DNA from: an uncultured bacterium
Lineage (GTDB): Bacteria; Gemmatimonadota; Gemmatimonadetes; Longimicrobiales; RSA9
Length of the DNA: 52,542 nucleotides
Direction: 5' to 3'
Assembly: GCA_937889645.1 (NCBI GenBank)
Contig: CALBZE010000092.1
Coordinates: 1 to 52,542 of the forward strand
The notes beneath the pieces were generated by a model. That model was not told the DNA's origin and did not search any database. It worked only from the letters and a program-made list of their open reading frames with translations. How positions within the stretch are numbered: the first letter of the stretch is position 1; the number at the start of each line of letters is the position of its first letter. This document shows, piece by piece, positions 33,109 to 41,119 of this stretch. The position numbers were made by a program, and so were the translations under genes.

Positions 33109-33876
33109 TCAGAGCCTGCGACGCAGCTCCGCCGTCTCCCGCGTGAGCTTGACGTGCACCGGCTCGCCGCGCTTCACCTCGACCGGGACGTTCCAGTACA
33201 GTTCGACGTACGGGAGTTCGTAGCGCGCGTGCACCCACCACTGCCCGGGCTTGACGACCACGCGGGTCACACCGGTCGCGTCCGTCGTGTCCTCGACGAT
33301 CTCGCGCTTCAGCTGCTTCGTCAGAGCCAAGAAGATCGAGTCGACGGCGGCGAACGCCTCGTCCTCCCACTCCATGCGCCGGAGCCTCACCTGCTGCGAC
33401 AGCACCGCCAGCTCCTTCGAGAGCTGGTCGTAGCGCTGGAATGCCTGGTCCTGCTGCCGCTCCAGGCGCTGCACCACGGGCTCGAGCTGGTTGAAGTCCG
33501 CGAACAGGACCCGGTACTCGGCCTGGGCGCGGCTCATGCCTTCCATCCGGTCGACGATCTGCTTGAGGCTGTCACGCGCGGTGATCCATCGAGCCTCGAT
33601 CGCCCGCCACTCGTCCTGCGCACGCGCGACCGCCTCCTGAAGCTTGATGATGGTGTCCGGGATGGGCGGCTCGGGCTCGGGGTACGCCCGGGCGAGCGAG
33701 TCGAAGACCTGATCACGATTGAAGGGGAGGAGCTGAACCACGAGACTCGAGAGCGCGATCGCCTCACCGGTCTCGATGTTCTCGGTCTCGGCCTGCACGA
33801 TGACCTCGCCGCCACCGCACGCGGCGAGCGTCGCCACGCCGAAACCCGTCACGAGGACCCACTTCAGTCGTTTCAT
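33109..33876 (-). CDS. Coiled-coil lipoprotein, function unknown
   Basis: The 255-residue protein has a lipoprotein signal ending LAAC (Cys at about 20), then a long helical stretch (about 75-190) rich in Gln, Glu, Arg and Leu that should form coiled coils. A C-terminal beta-region follows (WWVHARYELPYVELYWNVPVEVKRGEPVHVKLTRE). The last part may be a small beta-sandwich. It has its own promoter overlapping the end of the upstream M16-like gene. No family recognised; likely a structural protein of the outer or inner membrane. Confidence 0.75.
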   Translation of the reverse strand: MKRLKWVLVTGFGVATLAACGGGEVIVQAETENIETGEAIALSSLVVQLLPFNRDQVFDSLARAYPEPEPPIPDTIIKLQEAVARAQDEWRAIEARWITARDSLKQIVDRMEGMSRAQAEYRVLFADFNQLEPVVQRLERQQDQAFQRYDQLSKELAVLSQQVRLRRMEWEDEAFAAVDSIFLALTKQLKREIVEDTTDATGVTRVVVKPGQWWVHARYELPYVELYWNVPVEVKRGEPVHVKLTRETAELRRRL

Positions 33877-33915
33877 CGACGAATCTCCGGATGATGAGGA
33901 TGGTCAATATCAAGC

Positions 33916-33944
33916 ATAGTAAGGGGTTGGGCGCCGTTTTTCAA
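33916..33944 (-). promoter_or_regulatory. Putative promoter of the coiled-coil lipoprotein gene
   Basis: On the minus strand TTGAAA (33944-33939) and TACTAT (33921-33916) are spaced by 17 bases. The predicted RNA start is about 33 bases before the start codon. The -35 overlaps the stop of the upstream gene. Confidence 0.6.
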
Positions 33945-35185
33945 GGTTTCCCGGCCCACCCGGATCCGAGCGGGCCGAGGACGGCGGCGGCGGGAGCGCC
34001 GAGGCCGGCGGCGGCGCGCTGGAGTCGGCCGGGCGTGAGGTCGTCGATGAGCGGAGCGGTCGTGCGTGCCCGTCGCTCGAAGAGGAGGTCGAGCGCGGCC
34101 TCGAGCGCACGGGACTCCGGGGAGGCCAGCTCGAGCAGCCGGACGCCGCGGTAGCGGCGGATCAGCGCATCGAAGCGCGCGTCCGCGAGCATGCGGGTGG
34201 CCGTTTCGCGGACGAGAGCGCGGGCCTCATCCTCGCGATCCGGCGCGGTCGCGGGGGCCGTGACGAGGGAGATGGTGAGCCAGCCGCCATCGCCGTGGCG
34301 TTCGATCGTGGTCGAGACGTCGTAGACGTCGGGGCGCGCGGCGGTCGGGGCGAGAGTTTCGCGGACGTAAAAGGCGAGGAGTCGGAGGGCCTCGAGGTCG
34401 GCGTCGCGGTCGAACGGGTAGGCGAGGCCGAGCCAGGTGGTGACGGTCGAGCTCGCCACGTGCACGCGCCCCGCGCGGTCGGGGGTGGCGGGGGTGGGGA
34501 CGAGCGGGGGGAGGTCGGCGCCAACGGCGAAGCGGGAAAGGATCGCCCGGGCGTCGGCGGCGGAGACGGGGCCGGCGATCGCGGCGGTGGCCCGGTCCGC
34601 CCGGAACCAGGATTCGCGGACGCGGTGGATGTCCGCCTCCGAGAGCGCGCGGATCGCCTCCGGTCTGCCGCAGGGCGGGCGGACCCAGCGCGGATCGTCG
34701 CCGAAGAGTGCTTCGGCGAGCGCCTCGCGCAGCCCCGCGGTGAACGGGTCCTGCGCCTCGAGGGTGTGGAGTAGCTCGGCCCGGGCCCTTTCGATCGCCT
34801 CGCCGGAGATGCGCTGATCGAAGATCGCGTCCTGTATCAAGAGCGCGCCGAGGCGCCAGGTCGCGGCGGGGAGGTGGATCGTGATCACCGTCGCCGCGGC
34901 GCGGCATTCGACGCGGGCGCGCCCGCCGATCGCCTCGAGTTGCGGGCGGGCCTGCTCGATCGCCGCCATCGCGGCGAGCGGCGTGAGGCCCGCCTCCGAG
35001 TCCAGTTCCCGTGGGCTGCCGGAGTCGAGGACGATGGCGAGCCCGACGGCGACGGCGTCGGGCTCCTCCAGGACGGCGAGTCGAGATTGGGCGCGGGCGG
35101 CAGCGGGCGCGCACACCGCGACGGCAGCTCCGAGGGCGAGCAGGAAGGGGAATGCTTCGCGCGCTCGGGGATCGCGTTTCCTCAC
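33941..35185 (-). CDS. M16-fold peptidase-like protein without zinc motif (second of pair)
   Basis: The 414-residue protein has a signal peptide (hydrophobic stretch from about residue 12, cut near ARAQS) and the general layout of M16B processing-peptidase subunits: two alpha/beta lobes, an internal PEAIRALSEADIHRVRESWFRADRATAAIAGPV segment typical of the family's lobe junction, and a WLGLAYPFDRDADLEALRLLAFYV strand-helix. No HxxEH zinc motif is present; the corresponding stretch reads GLTPLAAM. In two-subunit M16B enzymes one partner is normally non-catalytic, so this could be that partner. Its GTG start overlaps the upstream stop by 4 bases. Confidence 0.75.
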   Translation of the reverse strand: MRKRDPRAREAFPFLLALGAAVAVCAPAAARAQSRLAVLEEPDAVAVGLAIVLDSGSPRELDSEAGLTPLAAMAAIEQARPQLEAIGGRARVECRAAATVITIHLPAATWRLGALLIQDAIFDQRISGEAIERARAELLHTLEAQDPFTAGLREALAEALFGDDPRWVRPPCGRPEAIRALSEADIHRVRESWFRADRATAAIAGPVSAADARAILSRFAVGADLPPLVPTPATPDRAGRVHVASSTVTTWLGLAYPFDRDADLEALRLLAFYVRETLAPTAARPDVYDVSTTIERHGDGGWLTISLVTAPATAPDREDEARALVRETATRMLADARFDALIRRYRGVRLLELASPESRALEAALDLLFERRARTTAPLIDDLTPGRLQRAAAGLGAPAAAVLGPLGSGWAGKP

Positions 35186-36369
35186 GGCCCGACCTCCGCC
35201 ACCGAGGCCGTTGCCGGCGAGAGTAGCCGGAGCGCGTCCCGGACGCGGCGTGCCCCGACGCCGGGGAGCGCGTCGAGGAATCGCGCGGCTCCGCGCGGGT
35301 CGCCGGTCTGGTCGGCGAACCTCCCGATCAGCGAGGCAAGGCCCTGAGGGGTACGAGCTTCGTAGAGCAGCGAGTGGTAGAGCGCGCGGCGCGCGGCGGC
35401 GACCTCGTCGTCTTTCAGCTCCGCGACGGCGCGCTCGATGGCTTGGCGGAGCACGCCGGCGGCGTTGGCTCCGGAGCCCGGGAGCGCCGCGCCGAGCACG
35501 ACGAAGGCGACCCGGTCCGGCTCCCACCAGAGTTCGGCGCGCGCCCTGGCGAGCCCCGACGCGGCGAGCCGGCTGGTCACGAGGGCCGACGCGACGGCGA
35601 GCGCCGCCGGATCCCGTCGGTCGACGGACCACCCGATCCCGACCCACTTCGCGACGGCCTCCGCGCGCGGCGGCGCATCCGCCGGCTCGGCCGCCGCGGG
35701 CGGTCGGGGACCCGGGGGCGGCGGCTGCCACCCTTCGAATGCCGCGGCGACATCGTCGATCCCGACGGCCCCGACCACGACCGCGGTCATCCGTTCAGGC
35801 ACGAAGTACCGGCGCCAGAACCACGCCAGGTGCTCCACGTCGAGCCGATCGGGCGCCGGGGGGACGTCGGGCGCGTCCGGCGCGGGGAAGAGCGCCGCAC
35901 GCAACGCGAGGCGGAGCCGTGCGCCGGGCAGCTCGAGGGCGGCGAGCGCCTCGCGCTCCGTACGGGCCTGCACGGCCGCCAGGTCGCGCGCCGAGAGCGC
36001 AGGCGACGAGACCGCGCGCCTCAGCAGAGCGACCATGGCATCGAAGCTCTCGGCGGGCCCCGCGATCGTGTAGACCGCATGGCTTGCCGTGCTCTCCAGC
36101 TCCACCCGCGCTCCGATCGCCGCCGCGCCGCCCTCCAGCTCGCCGCGCGACAGCGCCATGAGCAGCCGCGTCGCGCCTCGCGTCCCCGGCCGCTCCGTCA
36201 CCGGCACCGACAGCCGCACCACCACCAGCGACGGCGACGACATCGCCCGGTACACCACCCTGGGCCCGATCCGCGGCTCGATCACCTCGATCGACCCGAG
36301 CACCCCACCCGCGCCCGCCAACCCGGGCGGCAGCAGGAGCGCCGCCCAGAGCACTGCCGTACAGCTCAT
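35182..36369 (-). CDS. M16-fold peptidase-like protein without zinc motif (first of pair)
   Basis: A 395-residue secreted or anchored protein (hydrophobic N-terminus 1-24) with M16 features: VVVRLSVPVTERPGTRG, then RLDVEHLAWFWRRYFVPERMTAVVVGAV, the lobe junction seen in these peptidases. The zinc-binding helix usually reads HLLEH; here the matching positions are R68-L-L-M71-A72, so all three metal or catalytic residues are lost. Residues after ALRAALFP are Pro/Ala-rich. Because the coupled downstream partner also lacks the motif, neither can be a conventional M16 metallopeptidase. A binding or chaperone role at the envelope is conceivable. Confidence 0.75.
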   Translation of the reverse strand: MSCTAVLWAALLLPPGLAGAGGVLGSIEVIEPRIGPRVVYRAMSSPSLVVVRLSVPVTERPGTRGATRLLMALSRGELEGGAAAIGARVELESTASHAVYTIAGPAESFDAMVALLRRAVSSPALSARDLAAVQARTEREALAALELPGARLRLALRAALFPAPDAPDVPPAPDRLDVEHLAWFWRRYFVPERMTAVVVGAVGIDDVAAAFEGWQPPPPGPRPPAAAEPADAPPRAEAVAKWVGIGWSVDRRDPAALAVASALVTSRLAASGLARARAELWWEPDRVAFVVLGAALPGSGANAAGVLRQAIERAVAELKDDEVAAARRALYHSLLYEARTPQGLASLIGRFADQTGDPRGAARFLDALPGVGARRVRDALRLLSPATASVAEVGP

Positions 36370-36382
36370 GGCTACCGCCCAA

Positions 36383-36407
36383 CAAAAAAGCGCCCCGCTG
36401 GGGCGCT
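36383..36407 (-). terminator. Intrinsic terminator of the M23 peptidase gene
   Basis: Read on the minus strand, AGCGCCCC-AGC-GGGGCGCT forms an 8-bp stem with a 3-nt loop followed directly by six T residues (36388-36383). It lies 38 bases after the M23 stop and 13 bases before the M16-like start, so it insulates the two. Confidence 0.9.
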
Positions 36408-36444
36408 CATAGTCATCGATGCGAGATCCCGATCGTCTCGGCGC

Positions 36445-37377
36445 TCAGTCCTTCGACGCGTCGAAGAAGAACGAATTCGGGTTCATCGGCACGCCGTTCC
36501 GGAGCACCTCGTAGTGCAGATGCGGTCCCGTCGCGAGGCCGCTCGAACCGACTTCGCCGATCTTCTGCCACCGCTCCACCCGCTGACCACGCGTCACGGG
36601 CGGCCGATTCAGCATGTGCGCATAACGCGTCACCAGCCCGTTGCCGTGGTCGATCTCGACCATCCACCCGTAATCCCCGTTCATCCCCGCGTACGTCACC
36701 CGGCCGCGCGCCGCCGCCAGGATCGGCGTGCCCGGCGGCGCGGCGATGTCGACCCCCTCGTGCGGCCGCGGGCGGTTCATGATCGGGTGCCACCGGCTCC
36801 TGGTGAACGCGCTCGAGACGTACCCGTTCACCGGCTGGATCGACGGCGTCGACGCCAGACGCTCGTGCTCCGCCTCCAGCGCCGTCGTCGCCTCGCTCCA
36901 GCTCTGCGCCAGCAGCTCCGCGCGACGGATCATCTCATTCAATTCGTGTGCCGTCGAGAACGCCATCTCGCCCTTGTCCGGGGAGATCCGGTACAGCTCG
37001 CTCCCCGTCAGCGTCGCCGTACCGGGACCGCCGATACCGGCCATCCGCACGTCCTCGTCGATCGGGTCGAGACCCGCGAGCAAACGGTACTTCTCGTCCT
37101 TCTGCGTCAGGTCCTCCAACAGCTGCTCGAGCGTCGCGAGACGGCCCCGGATCGTCTGGACCTCCGCCGTCAACAGACCATTCTCCCGCTCCAGCCGTTC
37201 AGCGCGCATGCGCTGCCCCTGCCGCACGAAAAATCCGGCGGCAAGCGACGTAAGGACCGACAGGATGAGCAGAGCAGCCGCAATGCTGAAACGAACCAAC
37301 TCGCGCGACAGCTCGTACTGACGCACGGCGATCTCGTCGTCTCTTACGATCAACAGCGTCCAGCGCCGTCGAGCCAT
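36445..37377 (-). CDS. M23-family membrane-anchored endopeptidase (LytM domain)
   Basis: The 310-residue protein has a cytoplasmic basic N-terminus, a membrane segment (about 31-50), a coiled coil (about 52-95) and a C-terminal LytM domain. Metal ligands are intact: H206 and D210 in PHEGVDIAAPPGTP, and the HxH pair in GPHLHYEV (near 286-288). It should cut peptide cross-links in peptidoglycan or, like some coiled-coil LytM proteins, regulate division or morphology. It is monocistronic by its own promoter (37481-37510) and intrinsic terminator. Confidence 0.93.
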   Translation of the reverse strand: MARRRWTLLIVRDDEIAVRQYELSRELVRFSIAAALLILSVLTSLAAGFFVRQGQRMRAERLERENGLLTAEVQTIRGRLATLEQLLEDLTQKDEKYRLLAGLDPIDEDVRMAGIGGPGTATLTGSELYRISPDKGEMAFSTAHELNEMIRRAELLAQSWSEATTALEAEHERLASTPSIQPVNGYVSSAFTRSRWHPIMNRPRPHEGVDIAAPPGTPILAAARGRVTYAGMNGDYGWMVEIDHGNGLVTRYAHMLNRPPVTRGQRVERWQKIGEVGSSGLATGPHLHYEVLRNGVPMNPNSFFFDASKD

Positions 37378-37480
37378 GATGCCCTCAGGATCGTGAAGGT
37401 GTGGCTCCGTTCGGATGCAGACGTCAATCGGTAGCGCAGATTACTCTGCGTCCGATGTCGCAGAAGGGGACACGGGCGCC

Positions 37481-37510
37481 ACGATAATTCCGAAGATCGG
37501 CAGGTGTCAA
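37481..37510 (-). promoter_or_regulatory. Putative promoter of the M23 gene
   Basis: On the minus strand a perfect TTGACA (37510-37505) is followed after 17-18 bases by TTATCG/TATCGT. The 278-base gap upstream of the gene (37378-37655) is also the most AT-rich stretch of the window (37540-37600). A small hairpin, CGCAGA-GTAA-TCTGCG, lies in the predicted leader near 37436-37451. Confidence 0.55.
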
Positions 37511-37602
37511 GAGAAACTATAGGCAGGTGCTCGCGCGGGGCAATCCTCGTACCTATGGCGTCGATATTCGTAATATATTGAAATACAATGACATAAATGA
37601 CA

Positions 37603-37632
37603 GCGGGGCGCGGCGTCACAGCCGCGCCCCGC
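37603..37632 (-). terminator. Terminator after metG
   Basis: GCGGGGCGCGGC (37603-37614) pairs perfectly with 37621-37632 around a 6-nt loop. It lies 23 bases after the metG stop. On the minus strand TGTCATTTATG follows, and on the plus strand GCACATTTTT, so it may act both ways. Confidence 0.7.
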
Positions 37633-37655
37633 GCACATTTTTCACGACACGGAAC

Positions 37656-39191
37656 TTATTGTGAAGGCTCGCGCGGGAACAGCACTTCGCCGCGTTCGAC
37701 TCGCCGGCCCGTGAGGTCGAGCTCGACGAGCCGGTCGAGCGGCGGCGGCGAGTCGAAGCCGAACCGGTTCGCCAGCTCCGTCATCTTCCGCGGCATGAAT
37801 GGGAAGAGGAGCGACGCGAGTGCGGTGACCGCGCGGGCGAGGGACGCGAGTGTGGCGTCGAGTTCGGCGGCCTGCTCCGGGTCGCGCGCTTGCTTCCAGG
37901 GTGCCCGCTCCTCGATGAAGCCGTTGGCCGCGTCGGCGAGGTCGATGGCCGCGGCGGCGCCGTGGTGGAGCAGGTTCGCGTCCATCGCGGTGCGGTATCG
38001 GTCGAGCACCTCGGCCACGCTGTGGTCGAGCGAAGTCCGCTCGCCGGCCGGGACGACGCCTTCGCGGTAGCGCTCGATGAGCGACAGCGCGCGATTCGCG
38101 AGGTTGCCGAGGTTGTTCGCGAGGTCGGCGGTGTAGCGCTCGTCGAATCGCTCCCAGGAGAACTCGCCGTCGCCGTTCCAGGGGATCTCGCGCAGGAGGT
38201 AGTAGCGGAGCGCGTCGGGTCCGTGACGTTCGACGGCCGATTCGAGGGTGACGGTCACGCCCTCGGACTTGGAGAGCTTCCGCTCGCCGATGGTGATGAA
38301 GCCGTGGCCCCAGACGGAGCGAGGCAGCTCGATCCCCGCGCTCATCAGCATCGCGGGCCAGTAGATGCAGTGGAACCGCGTGATGTCCTTCCCGACGACG
38401 TGGACGTCAGCGGGCCAGATCTCGAGGTACGACTCGTCGGGGAAGCCGACGGCCGACAGGTAGTTCGTGAGCGCGTCGATCCAGACGTAGACCGTGTGCT
38501 CCGGGTCGCCGGGCCAGGGCACGCCCCAGGGCAGGCGGGCGCGGGACACGGAGATGTCCTCGAGCCCGCCCTGGATGACGTTGCGGATCTCGTTGCGCCG
38601 GATCTCCGGCTGCACGAATTCCGGCCTCTCGTCGAGGAGCCGGAGCAGCGGCTCCTGGTAGCGGGAGAGGCGGAAGAACCAGTTCTCCTCCTCCATCCAG
38701 ACGACCTCGCGGGTCGGGTGGATGGGGCAGCGCCAGGACGACCCGGCGTCGTCGCCGGGGGCCTCGATCAGCTCGTCCTCGCGCTTGAACGCCTCGCAGC
38801 CGACGCAATAGTAGCCGGCGTACGAGCCCTTGTAGAGGTCGCCGGCGGCCTGCATGCGCCGGATCATCGCGTCCACGGCGCGCTGGTGGCGCGGCTCGGT
38901 GGTGCGGATGAAATCGTCGTTGCTGATCGCCAGCCGCTCCCACATGTTGCGGAAGAGGCCGGCGATCCGGTCGACCCACTGCTGCGGCGAGACACCCGCG
39001 GCCTCGGCGCTCTGCTGCACCTTGAGGCCGTGCTCGTCCATGCCGATCACGAAATGGACCCGCTCGCCCTTGAGCCGGCGATAGCGGGCCATGGCGTCCG
39101 CCCCGATCTTCTCGAGCGCGTGGCCCATGTGCGGCGGGCCGTTCGCGTAGTCGATCGCCGTCGTGATGTAGAAGTCCTTGCGACTGCTCAC
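37656..39191 (-). CDS. metG: Methionyl-tRNA synthetase
   Basis: Charges tRNA-Met. The class I signatures are PHMGHAL (HIGH box, near residue 20) and KLSKSEG (KMSKS box). The connective peptide has a single zinc knuckle of the CVGC...CPIH type, as in the Thermus-like group. The 511-residue enzyme ends after the anticodon-binding helical domain and lacks the C-terminal tRNA-binding/dimerisation domain of longer homologues, so it is probably monomeric. The GTG start overlaps the stop of the upstream ricT-like gene (GTGA). Confidence 0.96.
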   Translation of the reverse strand: MSSRKDFYITTAIDYANGPPHMGHALEKIGADAMARYRRLKGERVHFVIGMDEHGLKVQQSAEAAGVSPQQWVDRIAGLFRNMWERLAISNDDFIRTTEPRHQRAVDAMIRRMQAAGDLYKGSYAGYYCVGCEAFKREDELIEAPGDDAGSSWRCPIHPTREVVWMEEENWFFRLSRYQEPLLRLLDERPEFVQPEIRRNEIRNVIQGGLEDISVSRARLPWGVPWPGDPEHTVYVWIDALTNYLSAVGFPDESYLEIWPADVHVVGKDITRFHCIYWPAMLMSAGIELPRSVWGHGFITIGERKLSKSEGVTVTLESAVERHGPDALRYYLLREIPWNGDGEFSWERFDERYTADLANNLGNLANRALSLIERYREGVVPAGERTSLDHSVAEVLDRYRTAMDANLLHHGAAAAIDLADAANGFIEERAPWKQARDPEQAAELDATLASLARAVTALASLLFPFMPRKMTELANRFGFDSPPPLDRLVELDLTGRRVERGEVLFPREPSQ

Positions 39192-40072
39192 CGCTTCCGC
39201 CCCTTCTCCCTCGTATCGTCGTTCTCGGAGCCGCCCGCCTGCGCCGCGCGTGCGACTTCGCTCTTCAACTCCGCCAGTTCCACGATCCTGCGAGCGCCGT
39301 CTTCCGCCTTGAGGAGGACGCGCTCGCGCCAGATGTCGACGCTCACGACCTTCTCGCGCCCTTGCAGCGTGACGAGCGTCTTCCCTTCGCGCGGGAACTT
39401 CTTGCGCGCCTGTAGATACGCCTCGTGCTCGTAGGTGAGGCAGCACATGAGGCGCCCGCAGCAGCCGGAGATCTGCGCCGGGTTCAGCGACAGCCGCTGG
39501 TCCTTGGCCAACTGCAGGCTGACCGGCTTGATCTCGCGCAGCCATGTCGAGCAGCACAGCTCGCGGCCGCAGCGCCCGACGCCGCCGAGGAGCGCCGCCT
39601 CGTCGCGCACGCCGATCTGCTTCAGCTCGATGCGGGTCCGGAAGGTCCGCGCCAGGTCGCGGACCAGCTCGCGGAAGTCGACCCGCCGCTCGGCCGTGAA
39701 GTAGATCGTCAGCTTGTTCCGGTCGAACTGCCACTCGGCCTCGGTGACCTTCATCTTGAGGCCGAACTTCTGGACCCGCTCGCGGGTGATGCGCCGGACG
39801 CGGTCCTCGTCGGCGCGCAACATCTGGAGGCGCTCTACCTCTTCGGGGAGCGCCTCGCGCAGCACGCGCCGTTCCGGGACGGGCGCCGCGCACCCGGTCG
39901 TGCAGCCGGCGCACTTGCGTTCCGCGATGGCGCCGCTCGCCGTGACCCGGCCGAGGTCCTCGCCGCGGTCGGCTTCGACCACGACGTATCCGTTCAGCCG
40001 GATCGGCTCGCCGTTCGCGACGAAGTAGTCCCGGCGATTGCCCTTGAAGCTGACTTCAACGATCTGGGCCAC
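39188..40072 (-). CDS. PSP1/RicT (YaaT)-like Fe-S protein
   Basis: A 294-residue PSP1-domain protein. In Bacillus the homologue RicT (YaaT) forms a complex with RicA and RicF that holds [4Fe-4S] clusters and controls RNA processing by RNase Y. The cysteine clusters are clear: CAGCTTGC near residues 54-60, GRCGRELCC near 165-173, and SGCCGRLMCC near 202-211. The last 25 residues are charged and probably disordered. RicA and RicF are not seen here, so the exact partner set is unknown. Coupling to metG by a 4-base overlap is notable. Confidence 0.9.
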   Translation of the reverse strand: MAQIVEVSFKGNRRDYFVANGEPIRLNGYVVVEADRGEDLGRVTASGAIAERKCAGCTTGCAAPVPERRVLREALPEEVERLQMLRADEDRVRRITRERVQKFGLKMKVTEAEWQFDRNKLTIYFTAERRVDFRELVRDLARTFRTRIELKQIGVRDEAALLGGVGRCGRELCCSTWLREIKPVSLQLAKDQRLSLNPAQISGCCGRLMCCLTYEHEAYLQARKKFPREGKTLVTLQGREKVVSVDIWRERVLLKAEDGARRIVELAELKSEVARAAQAGGSENDDTREKGRKR

Positions 40073-40133
40073 GCTTGGCCCTCCTTCGTGTCGATGTTGG
40101 CCGGCGCGGCGGGCGCGGCGCGGGTTCGGCGGC

Positions 40134-41105
40134 TCACGCCCGTGCCGGGACCGATCGCCATTCGCCCATGCGACCGTACTTCTCGAGGCGCCGGTCGATC
40201 AGTTCGTCCGGCGGCGTGTCCCGCAGGTCGTCCAGGTGCCGGCCGAGCGCCTCGGCGAGCGCGGCCGCGGCGGCATCCCAGTCGGCATGGGCGCCGCCCA
40301 CCGGCTCGGCGATCACCTCGTCGACGACGCCCAGCGCCTGCAGGTCCGTGGCGGTCAGCTTCAGCGCCGCCGCCGCCTTGTCCTTCGCCTCGTTCGTCTT
40401 CCAGAGGATCGCGGCGCACCCCTCGGGCGAGATCACGCTGTAGACCGCGTTCTCGAGCATGAGGATGCGGTCGGTCACGCCGAGCGCCAGCGCGCCGCCG
40501 CTCCCGCCCTCGCCGATCACGACCGAAATGGTCGGGACGCGGAGTCGCGCCATTTCCCGCAAGTTGCGCGCGATCGCCTCTGCCTGGCCCCGCTCCTCTG
40601 CGCCGATACCCGGGTAGGCGCCGGGCGTGTCGATCAGCGTGATGACCGGGTGGCCGAACTTCTCGGCGAGCTGCATGAGGCGGAGCGCCTTGCGGTACCC
40701 TTCCGGATGCGGCATCCCGAAGTTGCGCTTCAGGTTCTCCTTCATGTCGCGCCCCTTCTGGTGCCCGACCACCATGACGGTCCGGCCGCCCAGGCGAGCC
40801 CAGCCGCCGACGATCGCCGCGTCGTCACGGAACGAGCGATCACCGTGCAGCTCGATGAAGTCCGTAAAGACGCGCGCAATGTAATCGAGCGCGTACGGCC
40901 GCTTCGGGTGCCGCGCGAGCTGGACCCGCTCGATCGGGGACAGGCCCCGGTACGTCTCGTCCTTGAGCTTCTCGAGCTTTCGTTCCAAGATCGCGATCTC
41001 GTCGGCCACGTTCAGTCCGCTCTGTCTGGCGAGCTCCTGCAGTCGTTCGATCTGCGCCTCGAGCTCCCGGATCCCTTTTTCGAAATCCAAATGTGGGGCG
41101 CTCAT
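40134..41105 (-). CDS. accA: Acetyl-CoA carboxylase carboxyltransferase subunit alpha
   Basis: The alpha subunit of the carboxyltransferase that makes malonyl-CoA, 323 residues. It begins with the LDFEKGIRELEAQIERL helix typical of AccA, and has DFIELHGDRSFRDDAAIVGGWARL, TLIDTPGAYPGIGAEERGQAEAIA and VVIGEGGSGGALALG, the acyl-CoA/carboxybiotin site glycines. I use the ATG of MSAPHLDFEK; the purine-rich GGGGGAGG abuts it closely, and an in-frame TTG 18 bases up, overlapping the dnaE stop, is an alternative. AccD is not in the window. Confidence 0.95.
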   Translation of the reverse strand: MSAPHLDFEKGIRELEAQIERLQELARQSGLNVADEIAILERKLEKLKDETYRGLSPIERVQLARHPKRPYALDYIARVFTDFIELHGDRSFRDDAAIVGGWARLGGRTVMVVGHQKGRDMKENLKRNFGMPHPEGYRKALRLMQLAEKFGHPVITLIDTPGAYPGIGAEERGQAEAIARNLREMARLRVPTISVVIGEGGSGGALALGVTDRILMLENAVYSVISPEGCAAILWKTNEAKDKAAAALKLTATDLQALGVVDEVIAEPVGGAHADWDAAAAALAEALGRHLDDLRDTPPDELIDRRLEKYGRMGEWRSVPARA

Positions 41106-41119
41106 CCTCCCCCTAATCC

